Origin: Mikania micrantha
Lineage: Eukaryota; Streptophyta; Magnoliopsida; Asterales; Asteraceae
Assembly: GCA_009363875.1 (NCBI GenBank)
Contig: CM018695.1
Span: 67,950,907-68,014,906 of the forward strand
Direction of reading: 5' to 3'
DNA: 64,000 nt
In this document: positions 44,383 through 56,345 of the stretch, piece after piece
Numbering within the stretch: the stretch's first letter is position 1
How the letters are laid out: every line of letters begins with the position of its first letter
Program-made: the position numbers and the translations under genes
The notes under the pieces: model-generated
What the model was told of the DNA's origin: nothing
Database searches by the model: none
Seen by the model: only the letters and a program-made list of their open reading frames with translations

Positions 44383-44849
44383 TTAATGCGTGAACTTTTT
44401 ATACTTTGTACAATATTTACACGCTTTTATATACTTTAGAAACTCATTACATATATAGCTAGGAATTCGTAACACGAAAAATATGAGAGCTATGGGTTAC
44501 ACTTTCAGACTGGTATAATTTGATGGTTCACATGTTTTAAAAAATCGAATACGACTCAGATTATGAGACAAGAATGCGTATGTTTTCATCTGATGATTTT
44601 CAAACCAGAAGTTTAGAGGATAACCAGTTCGTATGAAGGAATTGCATCTTCAAACGTGTTTTATGAGTATCACAAGTAATGTTAGTTAAACATATCTATC
44701 AAAAATATTTAACAAATATATTTGCGGTGCACGCATATAATGTATATATGTGTGAACCCTTAAGGGGCAAAAGTAAAAGTGCACTAATTTTAACGTTATT
44801 TTAGTTATTTGTGAAAATAACGTTAAAATCATTGGGACGATCAACTTCA
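44383..44849. other. 3' flank region of the BAHD gene, no gene seen
   Basis: AT-rich with no recognisable feature apart from an AACGTTATTTT inverted pair near 44793 and 44815. Confidence 0.35.
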
Positions 44850-44990
44850 AACGATAACTTTGAGCCGGTGACTCTTTCGAAGCAGCCTCTCTATCCCAAT
44901 TGGGATAGGGGTAAGGTTTGTATCTATCATTCCCCCTAGACCCTACTGAAAAGTGGGAATATACTGGGTAAGGTGGTTGTTGTATGTTTT
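44850..44990 (+). mobile_element. SINE 3' part (TS-like family)
   Basis: CGAAGCAGCCTCTCTATCCC, GGGGTAAGGTTTGTATC, CCCCCTAGACCCTACT, GTGGGAATATACTGGG and a GTTGTTG tail follow the order of the tobacco TS-type SINE body. The tRNA-like 5' part is not clear. Confidence 0.55.
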
Positions 44991-45101
44991 AGCAAACATG
45001 TCAAGTATTTATGAGGCACAACATAAAAACTTTTAGTCATACAACCAATCTTTTTATTTTTAAAAACATTGAAACAGAAAGAGAGAGAAAAAACATGGAA
45101 A

Positions 45102-46819
45102 TCATAATCTTGAAACTGTGTGGAAGTTGAGTGCATGATGCTCATTGTTGTATTGCAACATCTTATTTAGCTCCTTCACAAATCTTTCCATAACAACACT
45201 ATCTAAACAAATGCTTATCATAATTCCAGACTCACCCTTATGGTTTCTAAAAGGCATATAAAAACTCCTAAAACTTGTGCCCCCTTCAGCAGGCCCTCCG
45301 TAGGCCGGCTTCCCCCAACCGAAGTCTAAGACATCAAATCCAGCACGAGTTACATCTGAGACAAAATAGCTTCGAGCAAATGTGAACAGAGGTCGACCCT
45401 TAATTACTGTTAGATCAACGAAAGATCTCATGTACTCCTCAGTAACACTTTCTTTCGTCTTTCTCAAAAGCCCAATCGCATGTCCTAACGGTTTGTTACA
45501 TAGGTCTCCAACTGTTGAAATTGCAGCTGGATAGGCAAAAGTGTTTCCATAATATCCCTTAGGAAAGATAGATTTGAGCTTGGACTTTTCACTTACAAGG
45601 CATACCATGCGCGTCTCGTCTTCAGGATCTAGCTGGAGTGCGATGGTACGAGAACGCCAGATGGATGCTATAATCACCTCAAAGGTCGAACAATTTTTAA
45701 GGTTTAGTGGAACAAACCTTCGTAGGGCGGACACCTCGGAACTCCCAAAGAAAAATGTCTTTTGGGTCATGTTATCTGATTCAAAGATATTATCCTTATT
45801 TGTCTCTGCTAGTTCATCGTATTCGTGATGAGTACAAGTCACGCGTGGTGGGTCTCTTGCAAAAAGCAACTCTCTTCTCCATACAGGCAATGTTGATGGT
45901 GCTGTTGCACCTTGTGCTATTTCACTTAGCGCAGTCAAGAATTGTACTAGCCCTTGTGCGTCACTGATTGTGTGATTGAGTCTTATAGCAAAGATAAAAC
46001 CCCCACATAACATTCGTGTTACCTATCGATCAATAGTAATAATTATTTAGTTTCATAAATCAAAAAGCAAAGAATTTATGTCTTTTAACTTTAATGCATA
46101 TAAATGTGTGTTATCTATTTTGACATTATGTTATTATATATGTTGTCTCTTATTTTGTCACCATTGTATGCATTTGAGTTAGAGGTCTCTCTCGAAGCAT
46201 TTTTTTAGGGATAGATGTTAGATCTGCATACATGTCACCCTCCCTAATCCTATAAATAGTTACTTATCGAGTGAGATTTTCTAGATATGATTGATTGAAA
46301 TCAAACGTAAAGAATTATGTCATAAAATATCACCTGAATCAATAACAATGGCGAGTCAAGAATGCCACTAGATCCAGGAACATCATATAGTAGCTCTTCT
46401 AAGCAAGGAAACGGCGGGTGAAGGGCGTCTCTAAATTGCATCAACGTCACATCAGCTTCTGCCTCGATAAACAAGACACCCTCACCTGAGCAGTCAACCA
46501 TTAGCTTTCTCCCCGGGCCTTCCTTAAGTCGGCCAGCAAAAGGATAATAGAACACTAACACTTTAGCCAGAGCATCCCTGATGATAGTAGCCGGATTCTT
46601 GTTTCTCATTTTCGAGTCACTGCGGTAGATATGAATCACTGGGATGTGTCCACGAAGTCCTTGCTGATCATCAAAGTCAGAGAGAGGCTTCAATTCTCGA
46701 GGTGTCGGTTTAGCCGGACCAATCAGCTCTGGTTCATGTCTCCTGACAGTGAATTTGATCAAGGGGCTATCAATGTTGATTTCTGTCATTTCTTGTTTGT
46801 GTTTGAGTTGTGGCTCCAT
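45102..46819 (-). CDS. BAHD acyltransferase (benzyl-alcohol O-benzoyltransferase / hexenol acyltransferase type)
   Basis: BAHD enzymes transfer an acyl group from acyl-CoA to an alcohol or amine in the cytosol, making esters such as scent volatiles. Exon 1 is 46334-46819 (162 aa), the intron 46023-46333 (GT..AG, 311 bp) and exon 2 45102-46022 (306 aa). The 468-aa product is normal family length. The catalytic HTISD motif is at residues 179-183 and DFGWG at 395-399. N-terminal INIDSPLIKFTVRRHEPELI and YYPFAGRLKEGPGRKLMVD, plus CGGFIFAIRLNHTISDAQG after the splice, match the benzoyl/acetyl-transferring clade. Met at 46819 follows a TATA-containing flank; a second Met eleven codons later is possible. 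No lesion is seen. The substrate cannot be told from sequence. It is the last intact member of a local group with two pseudogenes. Confidence 0.95.
46185..46270 (+). repeat. Diverged SINE remnant in the BAHD intron
   Basis: GAGGTCTCTCTCGAAGCA, GATGTTAGATCTGCATACAT and CACCCTCCCTAATCC parallel the body of the SINE at 44850-44990. Confidence 0.4.
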
Positions 46820-46836
46820 TGTTGCATGCGTTGGTG

Positions 46837-46877
46837 AATTTATAGGAGGTTGGTGATGATTGAAGGAATTTTTTATA
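46837..46877 (-). promoter_or_regulatory. TATA elements upstream of the BAHD gene
   Basis: On the minus strand TATAAAAA (46877-46870) and CTATAAATTC (46846-46837) lie 20-60 bases upstream of the chosen start codon. The upstream one fits a short leader better. Confidence 0.45.
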
Positions 46878-46899
46878 CTTTTAAATACCTTTTCTTTAT

Positions 46900-47499
46900 G
46901 CAAAAAATCTTGCCAAAAATGTGACAACATTATAATATAGATTATAGAATTCGGCGTGGTTGTGTAAGAATTTGTAGCTGGAAGTGATTTCCATAATCTG
47001 TCGTTTCATTGGAAGGTCAACAAAAATATTATTCGAATAAAGATTAAAAACCATATACTAATAGTAAGGTTTTAATTACACGAGTTAAATATAAAAAAAT
47101 ATAATAAATAACTATTAATGAAATTTAACCAATATTAATTGATTTTGTAATATAAAGTATGATTAAAATTTCATATAATTTGATACTTTAAGTAATAAAA
47201 TAATAATATTACTTTTTAAGCAGTAATTTATTCAAAGTTTTTTTTTTCTTTAGATATTTCATTTTAAAATCTGTTCACGAAATTTTTACATTTTATTATA
47301 ATTTGTGTTATAAAAATGGGTGTTTTTTAATATTGATATATTTTTAATGTATTAATTTTTTTATGATTTAAAAATATATAAAATGTATATTTAATATTAT
47401 TATTTAATATGAGATATTTATATAATATCTTTTTAAATATTTAATTTATGAGAAAATTACTAAAATATGCATTTTGCCACGTATTTTTTAATTTATCTA
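46900..47499. other. 5' flank of the BAHD gene and AT-rich DNA
   Basis: GACAACATTATAATATAG (near 46920) is shared with the pseudogene flank near 41410. Beyond it the sequence is AT-rich with no gene. Confidence 0.4.
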
Positions 47500-47513
47500 A
47501 CAAATAGAATCCA

Positions 47514-47746
47514 AACCAGGGCTTCTAGCCTAATGGTTACCCCTTTGGCTTCCTTGTGGGAGGTCACGGGTTCAAATCCATCCCAAGGCGAAATAGGGAT
47601 CCTTGGGAGGTCAGGGGGTTTTCCGGTGCGATTTCCTCCTAGGGTGGTGGTGGTGGGGTCTCAACGGAGGTTAAGGTAACTAGACCTTGGTGACGTGATC
47701 TGGAAATCAGTGGTTCACACGTTGAGATCAAATGCCGTTCAAAAAA
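47514..47746 (+). mobile_element. tRNA-derived SINE with 14-bp target duplication
   Basis: TAGCCTAATGGTTACC (A box) and ACGGGTTCAAATCC (B box) start the element and an A run ends it. The perfect duplication ACAAATAGAATCCA lies at 47500-47513 and 47747-47760, so insertion is fairly recent. Confidence 0.85.
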
Positions 47747-47760
47747 ACAAATAGAATCCA

Positions 47761-47976
47761 GATAAATTATCCTAATGGTAGAAGACCAACCTTCCAATGT
47801 GAAGGTCAAGGGTTTGACTCTCAATTGAAGCACTTTGATGTATATCAGGTGAGAGAAGGAATCTTTAGTTTAATATCAGATTCTGAACCGATAGCGTGCA
47901 CAGCTTTTACAGCAAATAAGCTGGTTTCTGCGTATTAGGTGAGATTTTTCGAGGGTGGGGCCTGGTCAAAAAAAAA
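47761..47976 (+). mobile_element. Second tRNA-derived SINE, adjoining
   Basis: TCCTAATGGTAGAAG (A box) and AAGGGTTTGACTCTC (decayed B box) lie at the start and an A run ends it at about 47976. It is related to the preceding SINE, which inserted at or inside its 5' edge. No clear duplication. Confidence 0.55.
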
Positions 47977-49060
47977 TTTAATAACGGTTGGTTGACTCTT
48001 TGGGCCATCTTGAGATTTGATGCTTAAATAAATAATAAATTGATATCTATTTTGATTTGTTGTCGTGTGCATCACGGCTTTTGGAATCACAAACTTTGAC
48101 CTTTCAATTAATCACTTAGATCTGGCCGGTGCCTTGTAAAACGTTGTTAAATATTAACTAAAAAATAGTCACTCACCAACATATTAAACATACTTAAAAT
48201 AAGAATAAATCAGATCTTAAATAGTTTCGTAGGCAGCTGACTTGCTTGCTTGTTATTGTTAAGTTATTATTAAGGTTGTGTAATGATTAATTGAAATGAA
48301 TTTGATCATACTATTACGTAGTGTCATGTAAATAAATTTACTATAAGTAACAAATGTGTGTTATAAGTTTTGATCACCAAGAGAGTGAAGAAAAAAATGC
48401 ACATTAGTGTAGATTGTTATGATTAGTTGAAATTAAAATAAAAAAATTGCCTACATATGCATCAAGTCAGATCCCTATGTGTTATGATGAAATGATGTGA
48501 TGATAGTGTAATCAAATGTTAACTTAGATGGTCATTTGATGGTCATGTTTCATTACACATAGAAGCGGTGGATTTTCGACACAACACGAATCTCACATAA
48601 ATTTTTTGAGTTATGGTTTTTGGCTAAACAGGTTTGGTCCATTTAAGGTTAAGACTACCAACCCGATAATATAAAGAAGTCTTGTTCGGGTCAAATCCAT
48701 CAGGTTGGCGGGTTGACCCATGTATCTATAAAAAACATGTATTATGTTTTCATGGTACTCAATGTTAAATTTTAATAACTTATATTCTGTTTATAAGATT
48801 ACCAACAAAATAAACAAAAATTAATAATATCATTCAAGACGCTATTTTTTAAAACGATAAAAATGGTGAATATGAAATATGAACAAGATAGAAAAATAAC
48901 ATATTTTTATTGAATAATGCTTTTGTTTTATTTTGGAAACTAACGTATTTACACAATATCATGCATTTTGGGTACTACTTTTGATTATATAATGCATTTT
49001 GATTATGAACTATAATTTTAGAGTATTATACGAAAACTATATATATATATATATACATAT
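47977..49060. other. Intergenic, no gene
   Basis: AT-rich. A block with CGGGTCAAATCC and GGCGGGTTGACCCA near 48690-48720 looks like MITE debris. It ends in a TA run at 49037-49060. Confidence 0.35.
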
Positions 49061-51060
49061 ATAGGGAAAATATAAAATGAAAATCACCTCTCAATGAGAA
49101 AACTGTGAAAACTCCAATATGTGGTTCATATTTTCCCACATCAACATCTCCTTTAAATTAATCTCAAGGGCATTTACGTCCTTTTACAATGTGTGTACTT
49201 TTTTTTTTCATTTTTCTCACCCTAGAGTGTTTGTCAGATCCTTTTTGTTGCACAGATCGTACACATCATATAAATCTGTTACGTATGTTTTACATCGTTT
49301 TTTGTGTGTATATGTAATTTTATTTTTACAGATTTCATTTTTTTATACTCACTGAAAAGGCAAATCATGTGTAATGTTATGAGTGTATTACACATTAAAC
49401 GTTTATTTGTTCTATTAAGTAATTTTGTTTCCACTTTTTTATGGCCGCATTTTTTTGCATTTTTTATTGCACACATAGTACATTCTTTAGTGTCACTTTT
49501 TTTTTCATTTTTTTTGTTGCAGATGCAAAACCTTGTAATTTACGTAGTAGTTCACATTATTTTACCTGTTAGAATTGCAAGTGAAATCATTTTTTTCCCG
49601 TTCGTTTCAAATCACAATTTGTTTTTCCTTTATTCTTTATATACTTTATTTAAATGTCTTTGTCATTTTGTTTTCCCTTGAAAGATGCAGAGACTTTTTA
49701 TCCACACCCATTCCAGTATCAAACTGTGTCGAAGCTTTGCATTTTCACCCGAACTACTTGTTAGCAATTTAATGAAACTCAATAATATTAACATTAAGTA
49801 ACAAAGATGTAACAAAGGAGTAACAAATATGTAAGTTTAATGTAAATAACCTTTTTTTTATATCAAGTACATTTTTTTCAAGGGGTTTTACCCATGTTTT
49901 ATCAATGTATCTGCAACACATCCAACCTGTGAAACTCCAAGACTCCAAGTTGTAGCAAAATTTGACATACCCAGCTTCCAATTTGCTCCATCAAAATGGT
50001 TATCTTCATTACTTGAATCTAACAATGATGTGAGGTGGTTAGATTCAATTTTAAAGCCATAGAAAAAAATACCACTTTTTGTGAAGCTACATATATAATA
50101 AAAAATTAACTAACCTAGATCCTTCACATTTAGAAGAAACGTAACACAAACGTCAATGTAAGTTCAACGTAGAAGAAACGTAACACAAACATAATTTCAG
50201 TAACACAAACGTAAGTTTTAGGTAATTTTATTTCCTAATAGCAGTGCATTTTTTGTATAAAAGTGTGTATATTTTTTTTGTTTAAAAGCGTGTATATTAT
50301 ATGTTATTAGTAATGTTTACCCACGTTTTATCGATGTATCTGCAACGCATTCAATTAGTGAAACTCCAAGACTCCAACTTGGCCCGTCTAACAGATTGTC
50401 TACACTGCCACCACCTGCGTTGCCCGATATAACAAAATTTACATTAATGAAACCTTTTTTGCATTCCAAACCACTTGGCTGATATAACAAATTCTACCTT
50501 TTTCCAAATCCACCCTTACTGGGGAAGGCATGAAGTTTTGTGAAATTCCAAGACTCCAGCTTGGCCCATCTTAGCCAGCAAAACCAGAATTTAACAAAAA
50601 TGTAAGTTTTTATCAAAAATTTAACAAAAAGTTTTAATGCATATCGTAAATGAGAAGCACAACCAATGTAAAATACATGTAGCATTTTTTTACCAACTTT
50701 TTTTAAGACGACGTTTTTACTTTCAGCAACGAAGACCGGGGTATCAAAAAGGTTAATCACACCTGCAGAATTCGTTAACAACACCGTTTCGTTAGTTGCT
50801 GAATAGATATAATTTTTGGTTTGAGTCTTTTCAACTACACTCACCACTTTTTGTACCTTGAATTTTAGAAGTTGTAGCAAAATTTGACATACCCAACTTC
50901 CAAAATCTGACATACCTTGAATTTTAAGAGAGATGTTGTTGAAGAAGATGTTAAAAACCCTTGATCGACATTGTGTTTTCCGCCGTCGCCGTCGCCGTTG
51001 CCGAGGGGTTGAAGATCGCCATCGCCGACAAATAAAAAGGATAAAATGTCTTTTAATTAT
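49061..51060. other. Unclassified repeat region with internal duplication
   Basis: It starts next to a TA run. From 49880 to 50640 a unit of about 430 bp is partly duplicated: CCATGTTTTATCAATGTATC near 49890 and CCACGTTTTATCGATGTATC near 50322, each followed by GTGAAACTCCAAGACTCCAA; a third GTGAAATTCCAAGACTCCAG lies near 50538. A minus-strand open frame (50494-51099, 201 codons) has no recognisable domain and includes a CGCCGT-type microsatellite, so I do not call it a gene. Confidence 0.4.
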
Positions 51061-51089
51061 TAGTATATAATTAAAAACATAGGGTTGAG

Positions 51090-51408
51090 TTGTTGACAAA
51101 TAAAAAGGATAAAACGTCTTTTAAGTGCAATGGGCCGAGAGGCCTAATTCTTGTATGGGTGTTATATAAACCCTTTGTAGAGTCATATTTGGGTTAGAGC
51201 TTATTGGTTGTTCTTTCTTCTCTGATCTTGGGATACCAAGATTGTACGAGTCGATTCTATTGAAACCGAGTGTAATTAACTCGAATGTTTGCATACTTCT
51301 TCATATTATTCTTGATTATTATTGCTCTTGCACACACGTGATACCATTCCGCACTCTCACGAGTGTTGTATTGATCGATATCGGTTTTATATCCTTCATT
51401 GGGACTAA
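51090..51408 (+). repeat. 5' LTR of a Copia element (left edge approximate)
   Basis: It has a TATA motif (TTATATAAACCC, near 51164), AT-rich U3 and an end at GGGACTAACG just before the primer site, where ACA has become ACG. The left edge is near TGTTGAC at about 51090. Confidence 0.6.
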
Positions 51409-51411
51409 CGA

Positions 51412-51424
51412 TTGGTGTCAGAGC
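51412..51424 (+). promoter_or_regulatory. Primer-binding site (initiator tRNA-Met type)
   Basis: TGGTGTCAGAGCC differs by one base from the common Copia primer site TGGTATCAGAGCC. Confidence 0.75.
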
Positions 51425-51544
51425 CTCAAGAACCAGTTTTGTGGCTCATAGTGGTATCGATTTTGCAAGAGAAAAATATTTTTAAAGAGTTTGCAGGTTG
51501 TGTTTGTGGTGTTCTTGATTTATTTTATTAAAAAAGGTGTTTTA

Positions 51545-52030
51545 ATCTGTGTTGCAATCTTTCTCGAATTTTAGAAGTGTTGATCATATCCTTTTTAAAA
51601 TTTTTCGAGATTGACAAGATCAGCATTAAAAATTTTCAAATTCCATTATTTTTGGAACTGATTCTTCTCGAGTCAAATTGAAATTTCGAGAACACATTAA
51701 TTAAAATTCGAATTGTTTGTCTTAAATTTTATTCTCTCGAGTTTGAGTTTCTCGAATTTGGTTCTCTTAAAATTTAGGTTCTCGAATTCATTCCCGGTTC
51801 TCGAACTTGATCAAACTCGATTGGACTCTCGAATTCAACTTGTGTTAAAGTTGTCACGTTCTTGAGTTTCAGTTGTTTCTCGAAATCAATTGGTATTCTC
51901 GAATTTAGATAGGGTTCTCGAAACAATTCTTGGTTCTCGAATTCTCATTGTGTCTCATTTGTTTCTTGAGTACAGCTTAGGTTCTCGAACCAATTCTCTG
52001 TTCTCGAATTTTCATTGCTTCTCGAGAAAA
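51545..52030 (+). repeat. TTCTCGAA motif array in the Copia leader
   Basis: About ten exact copies of TTCTCGAA, plus several near matches, fill the untranslated leader between primer site and gag. Some extend to TTCTCGAATTTTC, which fits TTCnnGAAnnTTC. Confidence 0.75.
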
Positions 52031-53200
52031 TTTTACTGTTGTGTGACAGGTCTTGTCCTGTTCACAAATGGATTCCTCTAGTATACTTGTTGCTGCTTTG
52101 TCCAGTAAACAAAATGAGCTTGATGCATTCATGGGCACCACCACCCGAATTCCTAGACTTTCGTCAGCTGCTGCTTTTCCTGAATGGAAATTTCGATTTG
52201 AAAAACATATTAGGTCCAAAGAACCAAGGCTTTGTAGGGTGATTTTAAGATGCAAACGAAAGATAACCTATAAATACATTGAAGGAAATGAGTTGATTAA
52301 AGATCCAGAACACTACACTGAAGAGGATTTTCAGATAATAGAGGAAGATTAGCAGGCACTTGGATACATCACTCAAGGTCTTACTCCTGAGATCTCACAA
52401 TGTTTCAGGGAGATAACTGATGCAAGAGAACTTTGGAGAGCTCTTATTGACATGCATGAATATAACACTGGGATGAAGGAGTCCCGCAAAGAAAAGTTAA
52501 ACAATAAGTTTAAGACCTTCAACTACATAGTCGGGGAAAGTCAGGATGTAACATCAGTGCCGGAAACGTCATCAGAACAGTAAAATACAGTAACTTGCAC
52601 AGTAACTCAGGTACAAACTATGTGAACTATGGTATGCTATGGATATTTTGATGCTTGACACTACACTATTAGGCAATTGTTTCTGAAACCTGACTTAAAA
52701 CTCATGGTTTAACAGTCAGAAACACATCATACAACACTGAACTGACACACAGATGCTTGATTTAATGCTATTATGTATAAAAGTATGTGAGGTTAAACAG
52801 AATAAAACCATAACGGTTGTTGTTACAGAATGCTAAATCGACGAATTATTCGTATAGGTGACAATCTGTACGAATAAATCTGAAAGTTTAACGTTCTGAA
52901 ATGATGACTGAAAAGTAGAAAACAAGAATCAGAAAGTAAAACCATCGTCGTGTTCGTTCGGGTGACGATTCGAACGAATACGCGTGAAGGTGACGCGTTC
53001 TGACGAAACGAAAACGAAATACGACACGAACGGAAATAATTTAAGAAAATATAATATTTTACGTTTTACAATTTTGAAACTCATCAAAAAGTAATTAAAA
53101 GAAAGTCTTTTATTTAAAACACGTAAAAATACGCGTTACGTTCCTGAAACGCAACGAAGACGAAAACCGAGCAATCGAAATGAACCCGAACACCTCAGAG

Positions 53201-53208
53201 TATAAAAA
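53201..53208 (+). promoter_or_regulatory. TATA box of LTR A
   Basis: TATAAAAA about 655 bp into the LTR, followed by a CT-rich start region (53220-53300). Confidence 0.5.
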
Positions 53209-53599
53209 GGTTAAATGAGGGGCTTTTCCTCATTTCTCTCATCATTCTCTCTCACTAAACATCCCATTCCCGAACCTTTCCCTCTCTCTCGAGATTTCAA
53301 CTTCAAATCGCGATATCTCACTCGTTTGTGGACAAAATCAAGTGTTCTTGGTGTCTACACGAAGCTACATACGTCCCCTACCAAGAAGTACAACCGATCT
53401 GAGGTTTTAACCAGCAAAATCCAAGGTAATAAGCTTTGAAAGTTCGAAAAACTAGGGTTTTGTACCCTTTGGTTCGACACACACACATAACCGGTATACC
53501 CCGCCACTTCTCAAACGATTTTATCCATGGAAACCCTAAAACGAGCTAGACAGAGTAGGATGAAGCCATGGGAACAACAACTCCAAGCTCGATGAGGAT

Positions 53600-54240
53600 G
53601 ATGAGGCTGAACAAGGTTCGCAATGAAGCAGGTGGCCAAACCCACGAAGTGCCGAACCTGCATGGTTCCTGGCCGAACCCTGTGACCATCATTGCCGAAC
53701 CTAACCTAGCCACGAACCCCATGCATGGACGAACCTCGGACCCTACGAACCTATGCTCAGCAACCTATCAACCGAACCTTACAGTAACAAACCCATGGCG
53801 GCGAACCTTCTTCCTGAACCGAACCTCATGGCCATGAGCCTTTATGGTGAACCCTTGGCCGAACCATCACTCACGAACCCTGCTGTTGGCAACTGTACTC
53901 ACCGAACCTTCTGAGGACAAACCCACATCACCCAGCCGAACCTAGGATGGCTGTTGGTAGGTTCGCTGACCCAAACCTCCTTGAGCGTGAATTCAACCAA
54001 TTAGCCATGCAACATCCTGATTTGTAGGCCCAAACCGATGTTTAGCCCACACTCTATTCGGCCTAGAAGGAAATTCGGCCCATGTTGACTACTTCGGCCC
54101 AAGAATAGTTTCACACTCGGCCTATGTGTGCAATTTGGCCCACACACATACCAATGACCCATGACAATTAGCCTAAGCCCACACACATAACTACTCAGCC
54201 CAGTTACACATAAGTGGGTCCAAGAGATTATCCGGTCCCA
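53600..54240 (+). repeat. CGAACC and GGCCCA arrays in LTR A
   Basis: CGAACC recurs many times at 53600-53960, followed by GGCCCA words at 54028-54220. The arrangement mirrors LTR B at 9390-10250, but spacers differ. Both arrays lie downstream of the TATA box, in the transcribed part. Confidence 0.8.
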
Positions 54241-55887
54241 TGAATTCAAGAGGTTAACGAAAACACAAATGAACGTCTAAAATTAATGATAAACTCATGC
54301 GTGAATTATCGCTTTAGTTATTACAAAGGTGATGATAAGCTTATTAGGCAAAGCATGCAAAGACTTAAAGTTTTACTTAGAGGTTATAACTTTTAAACTA
54401 AACCTTAAGTTGAACATTTGCAAACAATGGAAGAAATTCAATATTACCTTATATAATGTAGTGAATTCTGGGCCGGATAATGAACGAGACTCGTGGGTGT
54501 TAGCCAAATTAAGGCTAACACAAACACACACACAAACATGTACTTAAGGACTTACACTTATAAGTTAAATACAACGTAAAATCAATACAGGATCGTGAAA
54601 ACTACTACAAGTACAACACAGAGCGCGTGCATTTCTTGTTTAAGCTAAGTCAACCACTTCAACAACAAGGTGAGTTCATTTGTCCATTTTCAAACATATT
54701 TGTTTTAATTAGGGACTGAGAAGCATGTTTACACATTTTAGAATAACTGTTTAATGTTCTTAAACGATTTTAAACTTATTCATAATGCTAACACATTCAT
54801 ACTATAGTGCTAATGCTTTATTCTAATACTTTATACTTCTAATCTAAATGCTACATGATAAGTCTATATGCTAATACTATATTCTAATGCTATATGCTCA
54901 TGTTACATGCTAATGCTATACGCTCATGCTACATGCAAATACTATATACTAATGCTACATGCTAAGTCTAAATGATAATGCTTTGAACACTTACGCTAAA
55001 TGCTAATACTTGATACACTCGTTCTAAAGGCTAATACTATATACATTTACTCTAAATACTAATACTTTATACTCTCATTTTTAAAATGTTAATATCTTAT
55101 ACTCTTAATCTTAATGCTAATGCTGCTTACACTTACACCTATTTACTTAAAACTCTCGAAGCTTTTAAATGAATAAGAAAGACAACACTAAAACTAGGAA
55201 TGCTTTTGAAAACTGTAATTATGGAACCTTGAAAACTTAAACTCAGAAAGACTCACATGCTCAAAAGGCTATAAAGACTTATATGCTTGAAATGCTATAA
55301 ACACTTGTACACTTGATATGCTTGGAATGCTTAAAACGCTTGAATGCTTAATATGCTTGGAATACTTGAAATGCTTGAATGCTTGATATACTTGGAATGC
55401 TAAGACAACAGGCTGATTGACCGCCGCGTGTTGACCTATGTGTCAACCCCTACTAGTCATCAGTAAAACTATGTGAATGCTATAAACTTGTATGCTTAAG
55501 CTATCGGACATCGTAAGACAGATTGATTGGCCACCGCGTCTTGACATTGGTCAAGCCCTACTAGTCATCAGTGCTCTTCATTGTCAGAATCATGTAAGAC
55601 AGACTGATTGGCCGCCGTGTCTTGACATTGGTCAAGCCCTACTAGTCATTCAGTGTTTTTCTTGATTCACCCATGGTTGTGACGAGTGACTAGGATGATT
55701 TTGGTCTCTTCTAGTTGACTTTGTGTTATCTTGAAGACTCCTTTATCAAAACACTGAAGTCGCAAGTCCTACTTAGTTCCGTTATGGATGGATGCTGAAT
55801 TCCTTAGGGTGTTCAGCTGTCCATAATGGTAACTCTCAAAACTTTAAACTCAAATGCTAATCTATGCGTGTTGAAACTCATAAATCA

Positions 55888-56345
55888 GGATACTTGAAAC
55901 TATGATGGGGCTGGATGGTAGGTAAAACGCTTAATTATCATTAACAACAGTGTCATATGTGGATTAGTATGTGGTGGGATGGCGTCTGGGCGGGTTGTAG
56001 GCTCGACCCTTTCGTATGCCCTATATATAAGCATACCAATCTGGATATTACATGTGATGTTAATGAGGTTAAGGTTGTTACCGAAAGGGTTGTAAATGCT
56101 ATTGGGTAGATATCTTACACTTCTAAACAGGATGCTTGAAACTATGATGGAATTGGATGGTAGGTAAAACGCTTAATTATCATTAACAACAGTGTCATAT
56201 GTGAATTAGTATGTGGTGGGATGGCGTCTGGGCGGGTTGTAGGCTCGACCCTTTCGTATGCCCTATATATAAGTATACCGATCTGTATATTACATGTGAT
56301 GTTAATGAGGTTAAGGTTGTTACCGAAAGAAGTTTGCTAAAGCTA
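55888..56345 (+). repeat. Tandem duplication in LTR A, period 242 bp
   Basis: GGATACTTGAAACTATGATG at 55888 recurs as GGATGCTTGAAACTATGATG at 56130, and both continue through TGGTAGGTAAAACGCTTAAT and GGCGTCTGGGCGGGTTGTAG. LTR B has only one copy of the part that remains. Confidence 0.85.

Noticed and set aside
49304..49681. 125-codon Phe/Leu-rich open frame as a membrane protein
   Set aside because: T-rich low-complexity DNA gives such frames by chance; no start context or neighbour supports it.
50494..51099. 201-codon minus-strand open frame as a gene
   Set aside because: It has an Arg run from a CGCCGT microsatellite, no recognised domain, and runs into the repeated CCAAGACTCC units; kept only as a possible part of an unknown repeat.
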